Shown here piece after piece: positions 54,805 to 63,283 of a DNA stretch of 64,000 nucleotides. The translations under genes and the position numbers were made by a program. This DNA is from Candidatus Gastranaerophilales bacterium (GTDB taxonomy: Bacteria; Cyanobacteriota; Vampirovibrionia; Gastranaerophilales; Gastranaerophilaceae), in the NCBI GenBank assembly GCA_944326485.1, contig CALVED010000001.1, forward strand, positions 62,001 through 126,000. The letters run 5' to 3'. Within the stretch, counting starts at the first letter, position 1. Each line of letters starts with the position of its first letter. The notes beneath the pieces are model-generated. The model made no database searches, had not been told where the DNA came from, and worked only from the letters and a program-made list of their open reading frames with translations.

Positions 54805-56181
54805 ATGAAAAAAATATTTCTAATTTTATTTATATTTACAATTCTAATTTCTTTACCAGCTTTTTCAAAGGATACGAAAAAGGATAATGAAAATCATATT
54901 GAATGCATGAATATCCAATGGTGGGAAAAATACAAAGATGATTATCTTATAGATAATTTATTAAAACTCTATAAAAATAACTATGATTTGAAAAATGCTG
55001 AATTAAAAGTAAAAGAAAATGAACAAATAGTAAAAATCCAATTTGCAAATGAATTGCCAAAACTCAATTTATCGGGTGAATTATACAGAAACCTGCAATC
55101 TTCAATGCAACAATATGGAGATATGCAAATTCCAAGTTATGCACAATATAATTATTATCTTCCCTTAACAATGAGTTACGAAGTAGATATATGGGGAACA
55201 AACAGACTTAAAACAAAAAGTATAAAACAGCAACTTGAGATAATAAAACAATTAGAACGTGCAACGTATATTTCATTAAGTTCTGATTTCAGTGCAGATT
55301 ATTTTAACCTAATTAAAACAGATGAACTAATAAATATACAAGATGAAATTATTAAATTACAAGAAGAAATATTATCAAAAACAAAAGATAAATATGAAAC
55401 AGGATTATGCACAATAAATGAAGTTCTTTCAGAAGAAAAAATTCTTACAAAACTAAACGAAGAAAAAAACAGTTACGTAAAAACAAGAGATGTTTTAATT
55501 AATACAATGAAAGTATATCTTGCAAATAATGAAGATAATATAGATAGAAATAAATATGAGAATCTAAATATATTAGAAAATATTCCAACAGAATATAGTA
55601 CAAAAGTTATTGAAAACAGACCTGATTATAAACAAGAAGAATCAAATATTAAAAGACTTGGATTTGACGTAAAAATTGCAAAAAGAGAATTCCTGCCTAA
55701 ATTTATAATTTTTGGGCAAATAGGGTTAAATGCATATCATTTAAATACACTATTTAACAGACAATCACAATTATTTAATGCAGGAGTATTACCATCTTTA
55801 GATATATTTTCAGGAGGAAGGAAAAAGGCTTTTCTTAGATTAAAGAAACTCGAATATGAAGAGGCTCTTAATAATTATCAAAAAACTATACTAACAGGAA
55901 TAAAAGAAGTTAACACAGGACTAATTAACTATAAAGAAGCTTCTGATAACTATAAAGAAAGCATAAAAAGATTAGAACTACAAAATAAAATATATAATCT
56001 TGTTAAAGATAAATATGAAATAGGCGCAGCAAGTAATTTAGATGTTTTATATGCAAAAGAAATATATTTAGCAGTAAGAAAAGAAGAAGTATCTAACAAA
56101 ATTAATTCTTTAATTTCAACTATAAGCATATATAAAGCAGCTGGTGGAATAGACTTATATAATTTGAATGAAGATATATAA
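54805..56181 (+). CDS. TolC/NodT-family outer membrane efflux protein
   Basis: 458 residues with a signal peptide (MKKIFLILFIFTILISLPAFS). Two OEP half-repeats occur; the KYETGLCTINEVLSEEKIL and KYEIGAASNLDVLYAKEIYL segments are the equivalent helices. QWWEKYKDDYLIDNLLK is typical of the NodT type. There is no lipobox Cys, so it is not a lipoprotein. Divergent from marR-emrA-emrB, it supplies the channel for that pump. AAAGGA precedes the ATG. Repeat copy C lies right after its stop. Confidence 0.9.
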   Translation: MKKIFLILFIFTILISLPAFSKDTKKDNENHIECMNIQWWEKYKDDYLIDNLLKLYKNNYDLKNAELKVKENEQIVKIQFANELPKLNLSGELYRNLQSSMQQYGDMQIPSYAQYNYYLPLTMSYEVDIWGTNRLKTKSIKQQLEIIKQLERATYISLSSDFSADYFNLIKTDELINIQDEIIKLQEEILSKTKDKYETGLCTINEVLSEEKILTKLNEEKNSYVKTRDVLINTMKVYLANNEDNIDRNKYENLNILENIPTEYSTKVIENRPDYKQEESNIKRLGFDVKIAKREFLPKFIIFGQIGLNAYHLNTLFNRQSQLFNAGVLPSLDIFSGGRKKAFLRLKKLEYEEALNNYQKTILTGIKEVNTGLINYKEASDNYKESIKRLELQNKIYNLVKDKYEIGAASNLDVLYAKEIYLAVRKEEVSNKINSLISTISIYKAAGGIDLYNLNEDI

Positions 56182-56188
56182 ATTGCCC

Positions 56189-56363
56189 GAGAAAAAATTC
56201 ACGATAAGCTAAAAGTGTGAGTGAATTTTTTATATCAAACTAACCAAAAACATTGTTTTTGAGTGAGATTGTGTTCGCAGTGAAACGAAGGTCAACAGAA
56301 TTTTTAAAAGGTGAATACTTTGTTAGCGAGTTATCCTCGCTAACAAAGTGCAATACTAGATTA
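56189..56363 (+). repeat. dispersed intergenic repeat, copy C (full form)
   Basis: A 175-nt member of the three-copy family and the most complete. The 5' hairpin pairs 56192-56202 with 56221-56231 (11 bp). The central TTTTTGAGTGAG and AAACGAAGGT blocks follow. The 3' hairpin ACTTTGTTAGCGAG / CTCGCTAACAAAGT (56317-56349) is a perfect 14-bp stem with a 5-nt loop. It starts eight bases after the tolC-type stop, mirroring copy A behind gcvPB. No inverted terminal repeat longer than these stems and no target duplication is obvious. Confidence 0.88.
56192..56231 (+). terminator. repeat-borne terminator-like hairpin after the TolC gene
   Basis: The same 11-bp AAAAAATTCAC / GTGAATTTTTT stem and 18-nt loop as in copy A, with a T run at the end. 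It is placed to terminate the tolC-type transcript. Confidence 0.5.
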
Positions 56364-56461
56364 TATTTATTTGTAAATTTAAAGTTCCATTAAATTTCAA
56401 AAACTATTATTCTTAAAGACAATATTGTATAATTGAAATATTAAGAATTAAGGAGAAGATT

Positions 56462-56962
56462 ATGGCAAAAGATTGCAGTTTTGATATTGTTTCTGACTTC
56501 GATAAACAAGAATTAGTAAATGCTATAGACCAAGTTAAAAGAGAACTTACAACAAGATTTGACTTAAAAGGTTCTAATTCTGATGTTGTTTTAGATGCAG
56601 ATAAATCTATTACAATAACAACAAATGATGAAATGAAACTCAAAAACATAATAGATATTCTACAATCTAAAATAATAAAAAGAAACTTAAGCATTAAAAT
56701 TTTAGAACCTCAAGCAGTAGAAAATGCTCTTGGAGGAAATGTAAGACAAATATTTAACCTGAAAAAAGGATTAACTCAAGATTTAGCCAAAAAAATTGTT
56801 GCAGATATAAAAAATACTAAATTAAAAGTACAAGCTTCAATTCAAGGAGATCAAGTAAGAGTTTCCGGAAAAGATAAAGATGATTTGCAAGCAGTCATTA
56901 AAATGCTTAGAGAAAAAGAAGATAACTATAATATTCCGCTTCAATTCCAAAATTACAGATAA
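56462..56962 (+). CDS. yajQ: YajQ family (DUF520) nucleotide-binding protein
   Basis: 166 residues with the family pattern: CSFDIVSDFDKQELVNAIDQ, TTRFDLKGSNSDV, GGNVRQIFNLKKGL and a C-terminal QVRVSGKDKDDLQAVI. It consists of two ferredoxin-like domains. Some YajQ proteins bind cyclic di-GMP and control transcription; the role here is unknown. AAGGAG precedes the ATG. It may be co-transcribed with the secreted protein gene that follows. Confidence 0.93.
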   Translation: MAKDCSFDIVSDFDKQELVNAIDQVKRELTTRFDLKGSNSDVVLDADKSITITTNDEMKLKNIIDILQSKIIKRNLSIKILEPQAVENALGGNVRQIFNLKKGLTQDLAKKIVADIKNTKLKVQASIQGDQVRVSGKDKDDLQAVIKMLREKEDNYNIPLQFQNYR

Positions 56963-57016
56963 TTTGTGAACTTTCTAATAAATTTTTCGTTATATATTAA
57001 TAAATAAAGGTGCAAA

Positions 57017-57535
57017 ATGTTAAAAAGAATAATAATATCTTCTTTTGCAATAATAATATTAAATACACTTTTTGTTCTCTATGCAACAGCAGAAACAAGC
57101 ACATACGTTCAGTCTTTTTCAAACGGAAGTGAAGGTGATGGATTCACTAAATATATACCGAATACTGATACAACACTTACAAAACAAAAAGCAACAAGTA
57201 GTGAAAATAATACAGAAATAAATAAACAAAATGAAATTCCTAATATTCAAGTAAAAAATTTTAGTGTAAAGAGAACTACAAGACCAATGTATTATTTTCC
57301 GACTCAAACATACCCACCTACTGGCGGGATGCAAGTATATACAAACCCATTTAGTCATGGATATAACTTTGGAGGAGAAGGACCTTGGGTTAACACAACA
57401 CCATACTACAACATAAGACCGAATTACCCTATTCGTCCGAATGTACCTCCACCATCATACAAACCTAATTTTCCGTCCCAAAGACCGGGACATATTCATC
57501 ATAGACCAATAATGCCATTAAATAGAAACAAATAA
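57017..57535 (+). CDS. secreted Pro/Tyr/Asn-rich protein
   Basis: 172 residues with a signal peptide (MLKRIIISSFAIIILNTLFVLYATA). The mature protein is low in hydrophobics and ends in a Pro/Tyr/Asn/Arg-rich section (NIRPNYPIRPNVPPPSYKP ... HIHHRPIMP). It is likely a disordered surface or periplasmic protein. No family recognised. A bidirectional terminator lies right after it. Confidence 0.65.
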   Translation: MLKRIIISSFAIIILNTLFVLYATAETSTYVQSFSNGSEGDGFTKYIPNTDTTLTKQKATSSENNTEINKQNEIPNIQVKNFSVKRTTRPMYYFPTQTYPPTGGMQVYTNPFSHGYNFGGEGPWVNTTPYYNIRPNYPIRPNVPPPSYKPNFPSQRPGHIHHRPIMPLNRNK

Positions 57536-57564
57536 AAAGGTGAATTAAAAATTCACCTTTTTTA
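57534..57564. terminator. bidirectional terminator between the secreted-protein gene and rpsG
   Basis: AAAAAGGTGAAT and ATTCACCTTTTT form a perfect 12-bp stem around a short loop, with A and T runs outside on both sides. It sits between the two convergent genes and should stop both transcripts. Confidence 0.92.
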
Positions 57565-57582
57565 TTTATTAAAAATAATTTA

Positions 57583-58053
57583 TTAATATCTGTAATGAGC
57601 AAAAGCTTTATTAGCTTCAGCCATTTTATGAGTATCTTCACGTTTCTTACAAGCAGCACCAACACCATTAGATGCATCCATTAACTCATTAGTAAGTTTT
57701 TCAACCATTGACTTACCACTGCGTTTTTTTGCTGCTTCAATTAACCAAGTTGAACCTAGAACCATACCTCTATCTGCTTTAACTTCAAGAGGAACTTGAT
57801 ATGTTGAACCACCAATTCTTCTTGCTTTAACTTCCAATAAAGGAGTTGCATTTGTTAAAGCTTTTTTGAAAATTTCTAAAGGCTCATCTTTTGATTTAGT
57901 TTTTAAGTTTTCTAATGTTGAATAAAATATTTTTTCTGCAACTGATTTTTTACCGCGTCTCATTAATCTGTTAATAAAGCTGGCAATATCAACGCTATTA
58001 TAAACAGCATCAGGAGCAGGTATTCTTCTTGCAGGTTTACTACGTCTTGACAT
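57583..58053 (-). CDS. rpsG: 30S ribosomal protein S7
   Basis: 156 residues with the standard S7 sequence: FINRLMRRGKKSVAEKIFYSTL, VKARRIGGSTYQVP and KMAEANKAFAHYRY at the end. It organises the 3' major domain of 16S rRNA. It directly follows rpsL on the minus strand, the classical str operon order; fusA and tuf are not present downstream because a terminator follows at once. Confidence 0.97.
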   Translation of the reverse strand: MSRRSKPARRIPAPDAVYNSVDIASFINRLMRRGKKSVAEKIFYSTLENLKTKSKDEPLEIFKKALTNATPLLEVKARRIGGSTYQVPLEVKADRGMVLGSTWLIEAAKKRSGKSMVEKLTNELMDASNGVGAACKKREDTHKMAEANKAFAHYRY

Positions 58054-58070
58054 TGTTAAATCGCCTTTCT

Positions 58071-58448
58071 TTATTTCTTCTTAGCTCTTTTAGCGCCGTA
58101 TTTAGATCTTGATTTCATTCTATTTGCGACACCAGCTGTATCTAATGTACCTCTAATGATGTGATATCTAACACCAGGTAAATCTTTTACCCTTCCACCT
58201 CTGATTAAAACAACAGAGTGTTCTTGTAAATTGTGTCCGATACCAGGAATATATGAAGTAACTTCAAATCCGTTAGTTAATCTTACCCTTGCTACTTTTC
58301 TAAGTGCAGAATTAGGTTTTTTAGGAGTTGTTGTATAAACTCTTGTACAAACACCTCTTCTTTGAGGGCAATTTGTTAACGCCGGCGATTTAGTCTTATC
58401 AGTTGTTCTTTTACGTTCTTTACGTACTAACTGTGCTATTGTTGGCAT
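58071..58448 (-). CDS. rpsL: 30S ribosomal protein S12
   Basis: 125 residues. [35 protein letters not shown] and [17 protein letters not shown] are all standard. The Lys residues whose mutation gives streptomycin resistance (in TTPKKPNSA and GGRVKDLPG) are wild type. ATG 58448 is chosen because AAGGAG precedes it and it gives the family start; the frame stays open further upstream. Head of the str operon with rpsG. Confidence 0.97.
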   Translation of the reverse strand: MPTIAQLVRKERKRTTDKTKSPALTNCPQRRGVCTRVYTTTPKKPNSALRKVARVRLTNGFEVTSYIPGIGHNLQEHSVVLIRGGRVKDLPGVRYHIIRGTLDTAGVANRMKSRSKYGAKRAKKK

Positions 58449-58524
58449 GTTTTCTCCTTGTATATTATCCTTATTAAGTGGCTGTTCAGCACAAACATTA
58501 CCACTCACTTTCTACTTCTTTTAT

Positions 58525-58553
58525 ATTGAACTACAAGCAAAAATCAATGTCAA
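58525..58553 (-). promoter_or_regulatory. promoter of the rpsL-rpsG operon
   Basis: On the minus strand TTGACA (58553-58548) and TTCAAT (58530-58525) are separated by 17 bases. This leaves a leader of about 70 nt before the rpsL ATG, with AGTGG and CCACT arms inside that could fold. The -35 is perfect and the -10 matches 4 of 6. Confidence 0.6.
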
Positions 58554-58578
58554 CGCTTTATTTAATCATAATTAAGAT

Positions 58579-60072
58579 TTATAAATTGTCTTCTTTAAAC
58601 AATTCTTCTGCTTTATATGTTTTTGAATTATTTAAAAATTTAAAATATTCTATTTTATTTAATCTCTTATTATCATCTGAAACTTTATACCAATCTTTTA
58701 TCGTTATTGAATCATCTCGATTTTTAATATTAACTATTTTTAAATCATTACCTGCTCTTTCGAATAAGAGATCTTCAACACTTATCCCTTCAGAAAATAA
58801 AATTATATCTTTTCCGTTTTCATCAATGATAACATCATGTCCATCACCAAATTTATATATATATGAATCATTTCCAATATAACTATATATTTTATCATTT
58901 CCTTTACCAGCATTAACAATATCATTGCCTTTTTCAAAACTTTGAGAATCAGAATCATTATGGTCAGGATATATTAAATCATCACCATCACCGGCAATTA
59001 TAATATCATTCCCTTCACCGCCGCGAATTATATCATTACCATTTCCGCCCCATATAATATCTCTGCCTTGAACGCCATCTATTTCATCATCACCATCTCC
59101 GCCGTCTAAAATGTCATTTCCGCTGCCACCTATGAATCTATCATCTAAAATATCTCCATATACAACGTCATCCCCTCTTCTGGCATGGAAATCTAACAAT
59201 TGAACTCCTTTATATATTCTTATTGCCTCATCTCCTTGTTTTGATTCATCCATTAATTCCAAATCATAAGGAATTTTTCCCAGAGAATCAACTTTCCACT
59301 TTAGCTCTCTATCATTCTCTATAAGCTTTGTATAAAAGCAATTCGGATTATATGGATTATAATATTCCTGACTTTTGTCTTGAACAAAGCCTTTAAGCCA
59401 AGCTGCAACATAAAATATTCGTTGTTTTGCTTTTTTTGGATTTTCTTTTAGTTCTTGCTCTAATTTATCAGATATTTTACCTATTTTATTTTCTACAATT
59501 AGAGAATCTTTAAAAGAATAAAAAAAGCTTTTTTTTAATGAGAACTCGTCCAAAATATCTTTAATATAAGTTTCGGCTAAAAACTGAGCAAAAATCATTG
59601 CTTTTGTTTTTTGATAACCGGATTCTAACAATTGACCTGCAACAATATTGGGATTTTCAGGATTCTTTGAGCCATGAGCGGCATCATAAGTTGAATAAAA
59701 TTTTCTACCCATTATTTTTTCTAATACAACTAAATGCTTTGCATTTACATATTCACCTCTGGAATCTTCTGCTACATCATCTGCACCTAATTCCTTATAA
59801 AGAAAATCTTCAACAATTTGAAGCCTGTCTTCATCACTTAAGTTATCATCAGAAAACTTTTTCAATAATTTCTTAGAATAATGTATTTTTATTTCAATTT
59901 TCTTTAATTCATATTTTAAAATTATATTAGATTTAAAACTTGCTTTATCTTGAAAATAAAAAACAGAAGGAGCAACTAAAGATAATATTGAACAAAATAC
60001 TACCATTATTAGTGCTACTATTAATAAAATAAAAATATATACAAAAAATTTGATAAATTTATTTTTTAGCAT
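58579..60072 (-). CDS. membrane-anchored RTX (haemolysin-type Ca-binding repeat) protein
   Basis: 497 residues. An N-terminal hydrophobic helix (about 8-36) is followed by a soluble helical region of unknown family up to about 290. A block of roughly five to seven RTX nonapeptides follows (GGSGNDILDGGDGDDEI, GGNGNDIIRGGEGNDII, and so on). The C-terminal about 100 residues resemble the haemolysin Ca-binding-related domain (DLLFERAGNDLKI...DSITIKDWY). RTX proteins usually leave by a type I system and lack an N-terminal helix, so an anchor is unusual. No type I transporter is next to it. It stands at the end of the lspA/rluD-side genes. Confidence 0.85.
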   Translation of the reverse strand: MLKNKFIKFFVYIFILLIVALIMVVFCSILSLVAPSVFYFQDKASFKSNIILKYELKKIEIKIHYSKKLLKKFSDDNLSDEDRLQIVEDFLYKELGADDVAEDSRGEYVNAKHLVVLEKIMGRKFYSTYDAAHGSKNPENPNIVAGQLLESGYQKTKAMIFAQFLAETYIKDILDEFSLKKSFFYSFKDSLIVENKIGKISDKLEQELKENPKKAKQRIFYVAAWLKGFVQDKSQEYYNPYNPNCFYTKLIENDRELKWKVDSLGKIPYDLELMDESKQGDEAIRIYKGVQLLDFHARRGDDVVYGDILDDRFIGGSGNDILDGGDGDDEIDGVQGRDIIWGGNGNDIIRGGEGNDIIIAGDGDDLIYPDHNDSDSQSFEKGNDIVNAGKGNDKIYSYIGNDSYIYKFGDGHDVIIDENGKDIILFSEGISVEDLLFERAGNDLKIVNIKNRDDSITIKDWYKVSDDNKRLNKIEYFKFLNNSKTYKAEELFKEDNL

Positions 60073-60094
60073 AAAAAATCACCTCAAAAATAAA

Positions 60095-60454
60095 TTAATT
60101 TTTATTTTTTAATGCATTTTCAAGGGCGATTTCAAGAGATGCTATTTTTCTTTGAAGAGCTTCCTTATCATCAGAATCTATTTCATTTTGTTGAGAAAGT
60201 TTTTCTGTTTTTCTCGCATAAAATTCTATTTGATCTCTATATCTTTCTCCTAAAACAACAGAATATACAAAACCTGAGAATACACCTATAAAATAAAAAA
60301 GTAATATCAAGAAAAATGTAGACAATACAATATAATTTGTATCTAAAGAAATACTTAATTGAGATGTAGTTTGAGCATTAAAATTAGTAATGAGCAAAAA
60401 TAATACTCCTAAAAATAAAATTGTTTCTATTGATATTAATATAATTTTCTTCAT
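60095..60454 (-). CDS. LapA-domain-like small membrane protein
   Basis: 119 residues with two transmembrane helices (about 5-24 and 44-67), then a coiled-coil tail (QIEFYARKTEKLSQQNEI ... ALQRKIASLEIALENALKN). The arrangement matches DUF1049/LapA (YciS) proteins. The role is unknown; the Escherichia relative works in LPS regulation with LapB. It overlaps the pseudouridine synthase gene by four bases. Confidence 0.65.
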   Translation of the reverse strand: MKKIILISIETILFLGVLFLLITNFNAQTTSQLSISLDTNYIVLSTFFLILLFYFIGVFSGFVYSVVLGERYRDQIEFYARKTEKLSQQNEIDSDDKEALQRKIASLEIALENALKNKN

Positions 60455-61377
60455 TTTAAATTACTCCTTAAAAACTTTAAAACTCTTTGAATATCACTAT
60501 CAGGTTCTATTTTAAGTTCAATTATATCATTATTTTTCAATACCGCAAATTTAAGAGCATAAGCTTGAAGCACTTGTTCTGTAGTTTTAACTTTGAATTT
60601 TGTTTTATTATATAAAGAATCATTTACAACAGGATGATTTATATGACTTAAATGTACTCTTATTTGATGAGTTCTACCAGTTTTTAATGTAAGTTCAAGA
60701 TATGAATATTCCTTAAAATTCTCAAGAACTTTATAAATAGTAATTGAAGGCTTTCCATTTTCAACAACTGCCATTTTTTCAGGCTTATTAGGATTTCTTC
60801 CTATTGGAAAATCTAAAATTCCTTCTTCTTTTTCAAAATTTCCATGAACAATAGTTAAATATTTTCTAATTGCAGTTTTTTCTTTTATTTGTTTTGTTAA
60901 AAATTCATGAGCAATATTATTTTTTGCAATCATTAATAATCCGGAAGTATTTCTATCAAGCCTATGAACAATACCTGGCCTTAAAACTCCATTAATATTA
61001 GAAAGTCCATCATAACCATATTTGTATAAAAGTGCATTTACTAATGTTCCACTTACTTCTTTTGTAGTTGGATGCGTAAGCATATTTTTAGGCTTATTAA
61101 CGACTAAAATATCATCATCTTCATAGACAATATCTAATGGAATATCCTCTGGCTTAACTATTATTGAAAAATCATCACTTAACATAACAGTTATTTCATC
61201 ATCATTCTTAACAAGAAATGAGGCCTTCTTATTTTCTTCATTAACCAGAATTTGAGATTTCTTAATTAAATTTTGCACTTGAGAGCGCGATGAGAATAAA
61301 TCAAGTGAAGATAAAAAAGCATCCAACCTCATAGTTTGATTTATAGATTGAACACTAATAACAATTTTTTTAGACAT
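60451..61377 (-). CDS. RluA family pseudouridine synthase (RluD-like)
   Basis: 308 residues. An N-terminal S4 domain (RLDAFLSSLDLFSSRSQVQNLIKKSQILVN) is followed by the synthase with the catalytic Asp in GIVHRLDRNTSGLLMIAKN, and TGRTHQIRVHL. It converts uridine in rRNA (RluD: 23S helix 69) to pseudouridine; the exact target is inferred from the S4 plus catalytic layout. It is the second gene after lspA with a six-base gap. Confidence 0.93.
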   Translation of the reverse strand: MSKKIVISVQSINQTMRLDAFLSSLDLFSSRSQVQNLIKKSQILVNEENKKASFLVKNDDEITVMLSDDFSIIVKPEDIPLDIVYEDDDILVVNKPKNMLTHPTTKEVSGTLVNALLYKYGYDGLSNINGVLRPGIVHRLDRNTSGLLMIAKNNIAHEFLTKQIKEKTAIRKYLTIVHGNFEKEEGILDFPIGRNPNKPEKMAVVENGKPSITIYKVLENFKEYSYLELTLKTGRTHQIRVHLSHINHPVVNDSLYNKTKFKVKTTEQVLQAYALKFAVLKNNDIIELKIEPDSDIQRVLKFLRSNLK

Positions 61378-61383
61378 AAAATC

Positions 61384-61896
61384 CTATCTTCTGGCAATAA
61401 CTGTCCAAATAAGACCTAACGCACCAAATACAATCATAATATCTGCAGTGTTAAAAACTGGAAAATTATTTAAGAAATCACAATGAACGTAATCAATAAC
61501 ATATCCTTGTGAAATACGCTCTGCCATATTCATTATTATACCTGCTGTTAATAAAGACATAGATGATATAGCAGCATGAGTTAGTTTTGCAGACATAATA
61601 ATTACAATAAACGCAAGAACTGCTACAGTTAGGAATGAAGCAATTATTATCATTTCAGGTTGATTTTGAAACAGACTGAATGCTGCTCCGGTATTATGAA
61701 CTTCATACAATGTCAACATACCATTACCAACTTGACCTGTAGGAGAAGCATTAGTTGCCGTAAGTACAATTAATTTCATTCCATAAATAATTACAGAAAA
61801 AAGCACAGTCAATGCAATATATCTAATAATAGCGAATATATCAAAAAGTTCTTCTCTTCTTTTTGCACGTCTTTCTCTACCGTGATACTTTGTCAT
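61384..61896 (-). CDS. lspA: lipoprotein signal peptidase (LspA family, with diverged N-terminus)
   Basis: 170 residues with four hydrophobic segments. The C-terminal signatures are intact: NTGAAFS at 68-74, D135 in GYVIDYV and D152 in FPVFNTAD, the two catalytic Asp. The usual first-helix DQxTK is missing, the NxxDR is replaced by MAER (124-127), and the N-terminus is a charged extension (YHGRERRAKRREE). It is probably active on prolipoproteins because the dyad is kept. Its start overlaps the preceding gene by 20 bases. Confidence 0.85.
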   Translation of the reverse strand: MTKYHGRERRAKRREELFDIFAIIRYIALTVLFSVIIYGMKLIVLTATNASPTGQVGNGMLTLYEVHNTGAAFSLFQNQPEMIIIASFLTVAVLAFIVIIMSAKLTHAAISSMSLLTAGIIMNMAERISQGYVIDYVHCDFLNNFPVFNTADIMIVFGALGLIWTVIARR

Positions 61897-62863
61897 TATT
61901 TGCCTCCTCGCTTATATTAATTTTTTTATCTTGATTAAAAATATTAACTCTAGACATAATAAATGCCATTCCTGTCATATTAAATACAACTTGAGGCGGT
62001 TCAATAGATGCCCTTGTAACTCCAATTGTTACGGCTACATATTCATTATGATTATCTTCATTTGATTTTAGAACTCGTTCTAAAACACCTGATTTTACAG
62101 ACTTAAAGACATCTTGTTTCTGAACTTGTGGATATACAATTTGTTCATTAACAATAGAACCAATAACCAATACTCCATTTGGAGACTGAGTTTTAACCTT
62201 AACATCATATTCGTTTCCTGCAGGAACTAATTTAGGAGCAATTACTTCAATTGGCATTCCTTTCGTTTCGCCATATTTTAAAGCAACTTTTTCCGATTTT
62301 ACATTTGTAGCAATTATCTTCCACTTATTATCCTCTTTTTTAAGATAATCGGTATAATACAAATCAGAGGAAACAAGACCATAATCATCTATTTCTTCTT
62401 GTTTTTTAGCAGTAGTACCAATCGCAAATTCATGAATATCTACAACTGCATAATTTCCATCCGCTTCAATTTTTTCAATTGTTGTTGTATACTCTACATC
62501 TTTATAAGCATCAGCTGCTTGAACGACCATTTTAAATATAGTATTCTTATTAAAACCATCGTTATTAACATAAGAATCTGAATATAAAGACTTAAGCTTA
62601 TCTACTTCATTCTTTTCCGAATACTTATTAAAGTCATTATAAAAGCTTCTTATTTGAGCCTCAGGTGATCTTTGAAATTTATTTCTCAAACTAAAGCGAC
62701 TAATAATTTCAGCTTCTTCATCTTTAATTTGATTTGAATCAACTTTAAATGAAGTTTTTTCAACTTTTTCCGTAACAGGAGCAACAGCAACTGCGGTTTG
62801 AAGATTAATAATAAATATTGAAACAAATAAAATTAATAAATTTAAAACAAATTTTCTTTTCAT
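61877..62863 (-). CDS. secreted protein with NTF2/SnoaL-like domain
   Basis: 328 residues with a signal peptide (MKRKFVLNLLILFVSIFIINLQTAVA). Residues about 65-185 have an NTF2-like alpha+beta pattern (QIRSFYNDFNKYSEKNEVDKLKSLYS, ending in DYLKKEDNKWKII). A second beta-rich part (YDVKVKTQSPNGVLVIGSI ... YVAVTIGVTRASIEPP) follows. The substrate and role are unknown. It overlaps lspA by 20 bases, so translation is coupled. Confidence 0.75.
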   Translation of the reverse strand: MKRKFVLNLLILFVSIFIINLQTAVAVAPVTEKVEKTSFKVDSNQIKDEEAEIISRFSLRNKFQRSPEAQIRSFYNDFNKYSEKNEVDKLKSLYSDSYVNNDGFNKNTIFKMVVQAADAYKDVEYTTTIEKIEADGNYAVVDIHEFAIGTTAKKQEEIDDYGLVSSDLYYTDYLKKEDNKWKIIATNVKSEKVALKYGETKGMPIEVIAPKLVPAGNEYDVKVKTQSPNGVLVIGSIVNEQIVYPQVQKQDVFKSVKSGVLERVLKSNEDNHNEYVAVTIGVTRASIEPPQVVFNMTGMAFIMSRVNIFNQDKKINISEEANNDKVSR

Positions 62864-62871
62864 ATTATTCC

Positions 62872-63171
62872 TTATTTATTCTCTTGTCTGTTTCTATATA
62901 TTATACAGAAAGTAAAATCAGTTCCTACTAAAATTAAGTTTACAACATATAACCAAAAAACAATATCCACAGAATTAAGTATTTTATTAATCATACCGCA
63001 AATATATCCTAATATTATCAAAGTAAGAAATAAACGACTTTTACCTTTTACAGATTTTGATTTATATGTTTTTATGACCGCAAAAGGCCAACTTGCACCA
63101 AAACAAATTAACATTGCTGCTTCAAAAAAACTCATCGATTTAACTTGAAAACTTTGTATCAAAAAATCCAA
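62872..63171 (-). CDS. small PQ-loop/SemiSWEET-like membrane protein
   Basis: 99 residues with three transmembrane helices (about 14-34, 46-66 and 70-92). The first helix and loop read GASWPFAVIKTYKSKSVKGKS, which resembles the PQ-loop of SemiSWEET and related transporters, but with WPF rather than PQ. The start is TTG 63171 with AGGAG ahead. It precedes the secreted gene by nine bases and is likely co-transcribed with it. Transport is inferred only from this likeness. Confidence 0.65.
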   Translation of the reverse strand: MDFLIQSFQVKSMSFFEAAMLICFGASWPFAVIKTYKSKSVKGKSRLFLTLIILGYICGMINKILNSVDIVFWLYVVNLILVGTDFTFCIIYRNRQENK

Positions 63172-63283
63172 TATATTTATTCTCCTAAAGGCACTATATC
63201 TATATTCACAATAATCTTAGCATAAATATAAATAATTATATTAAAAGATTTTTTTTTGATAGAATAAAAAAAAAGGAAAATAA

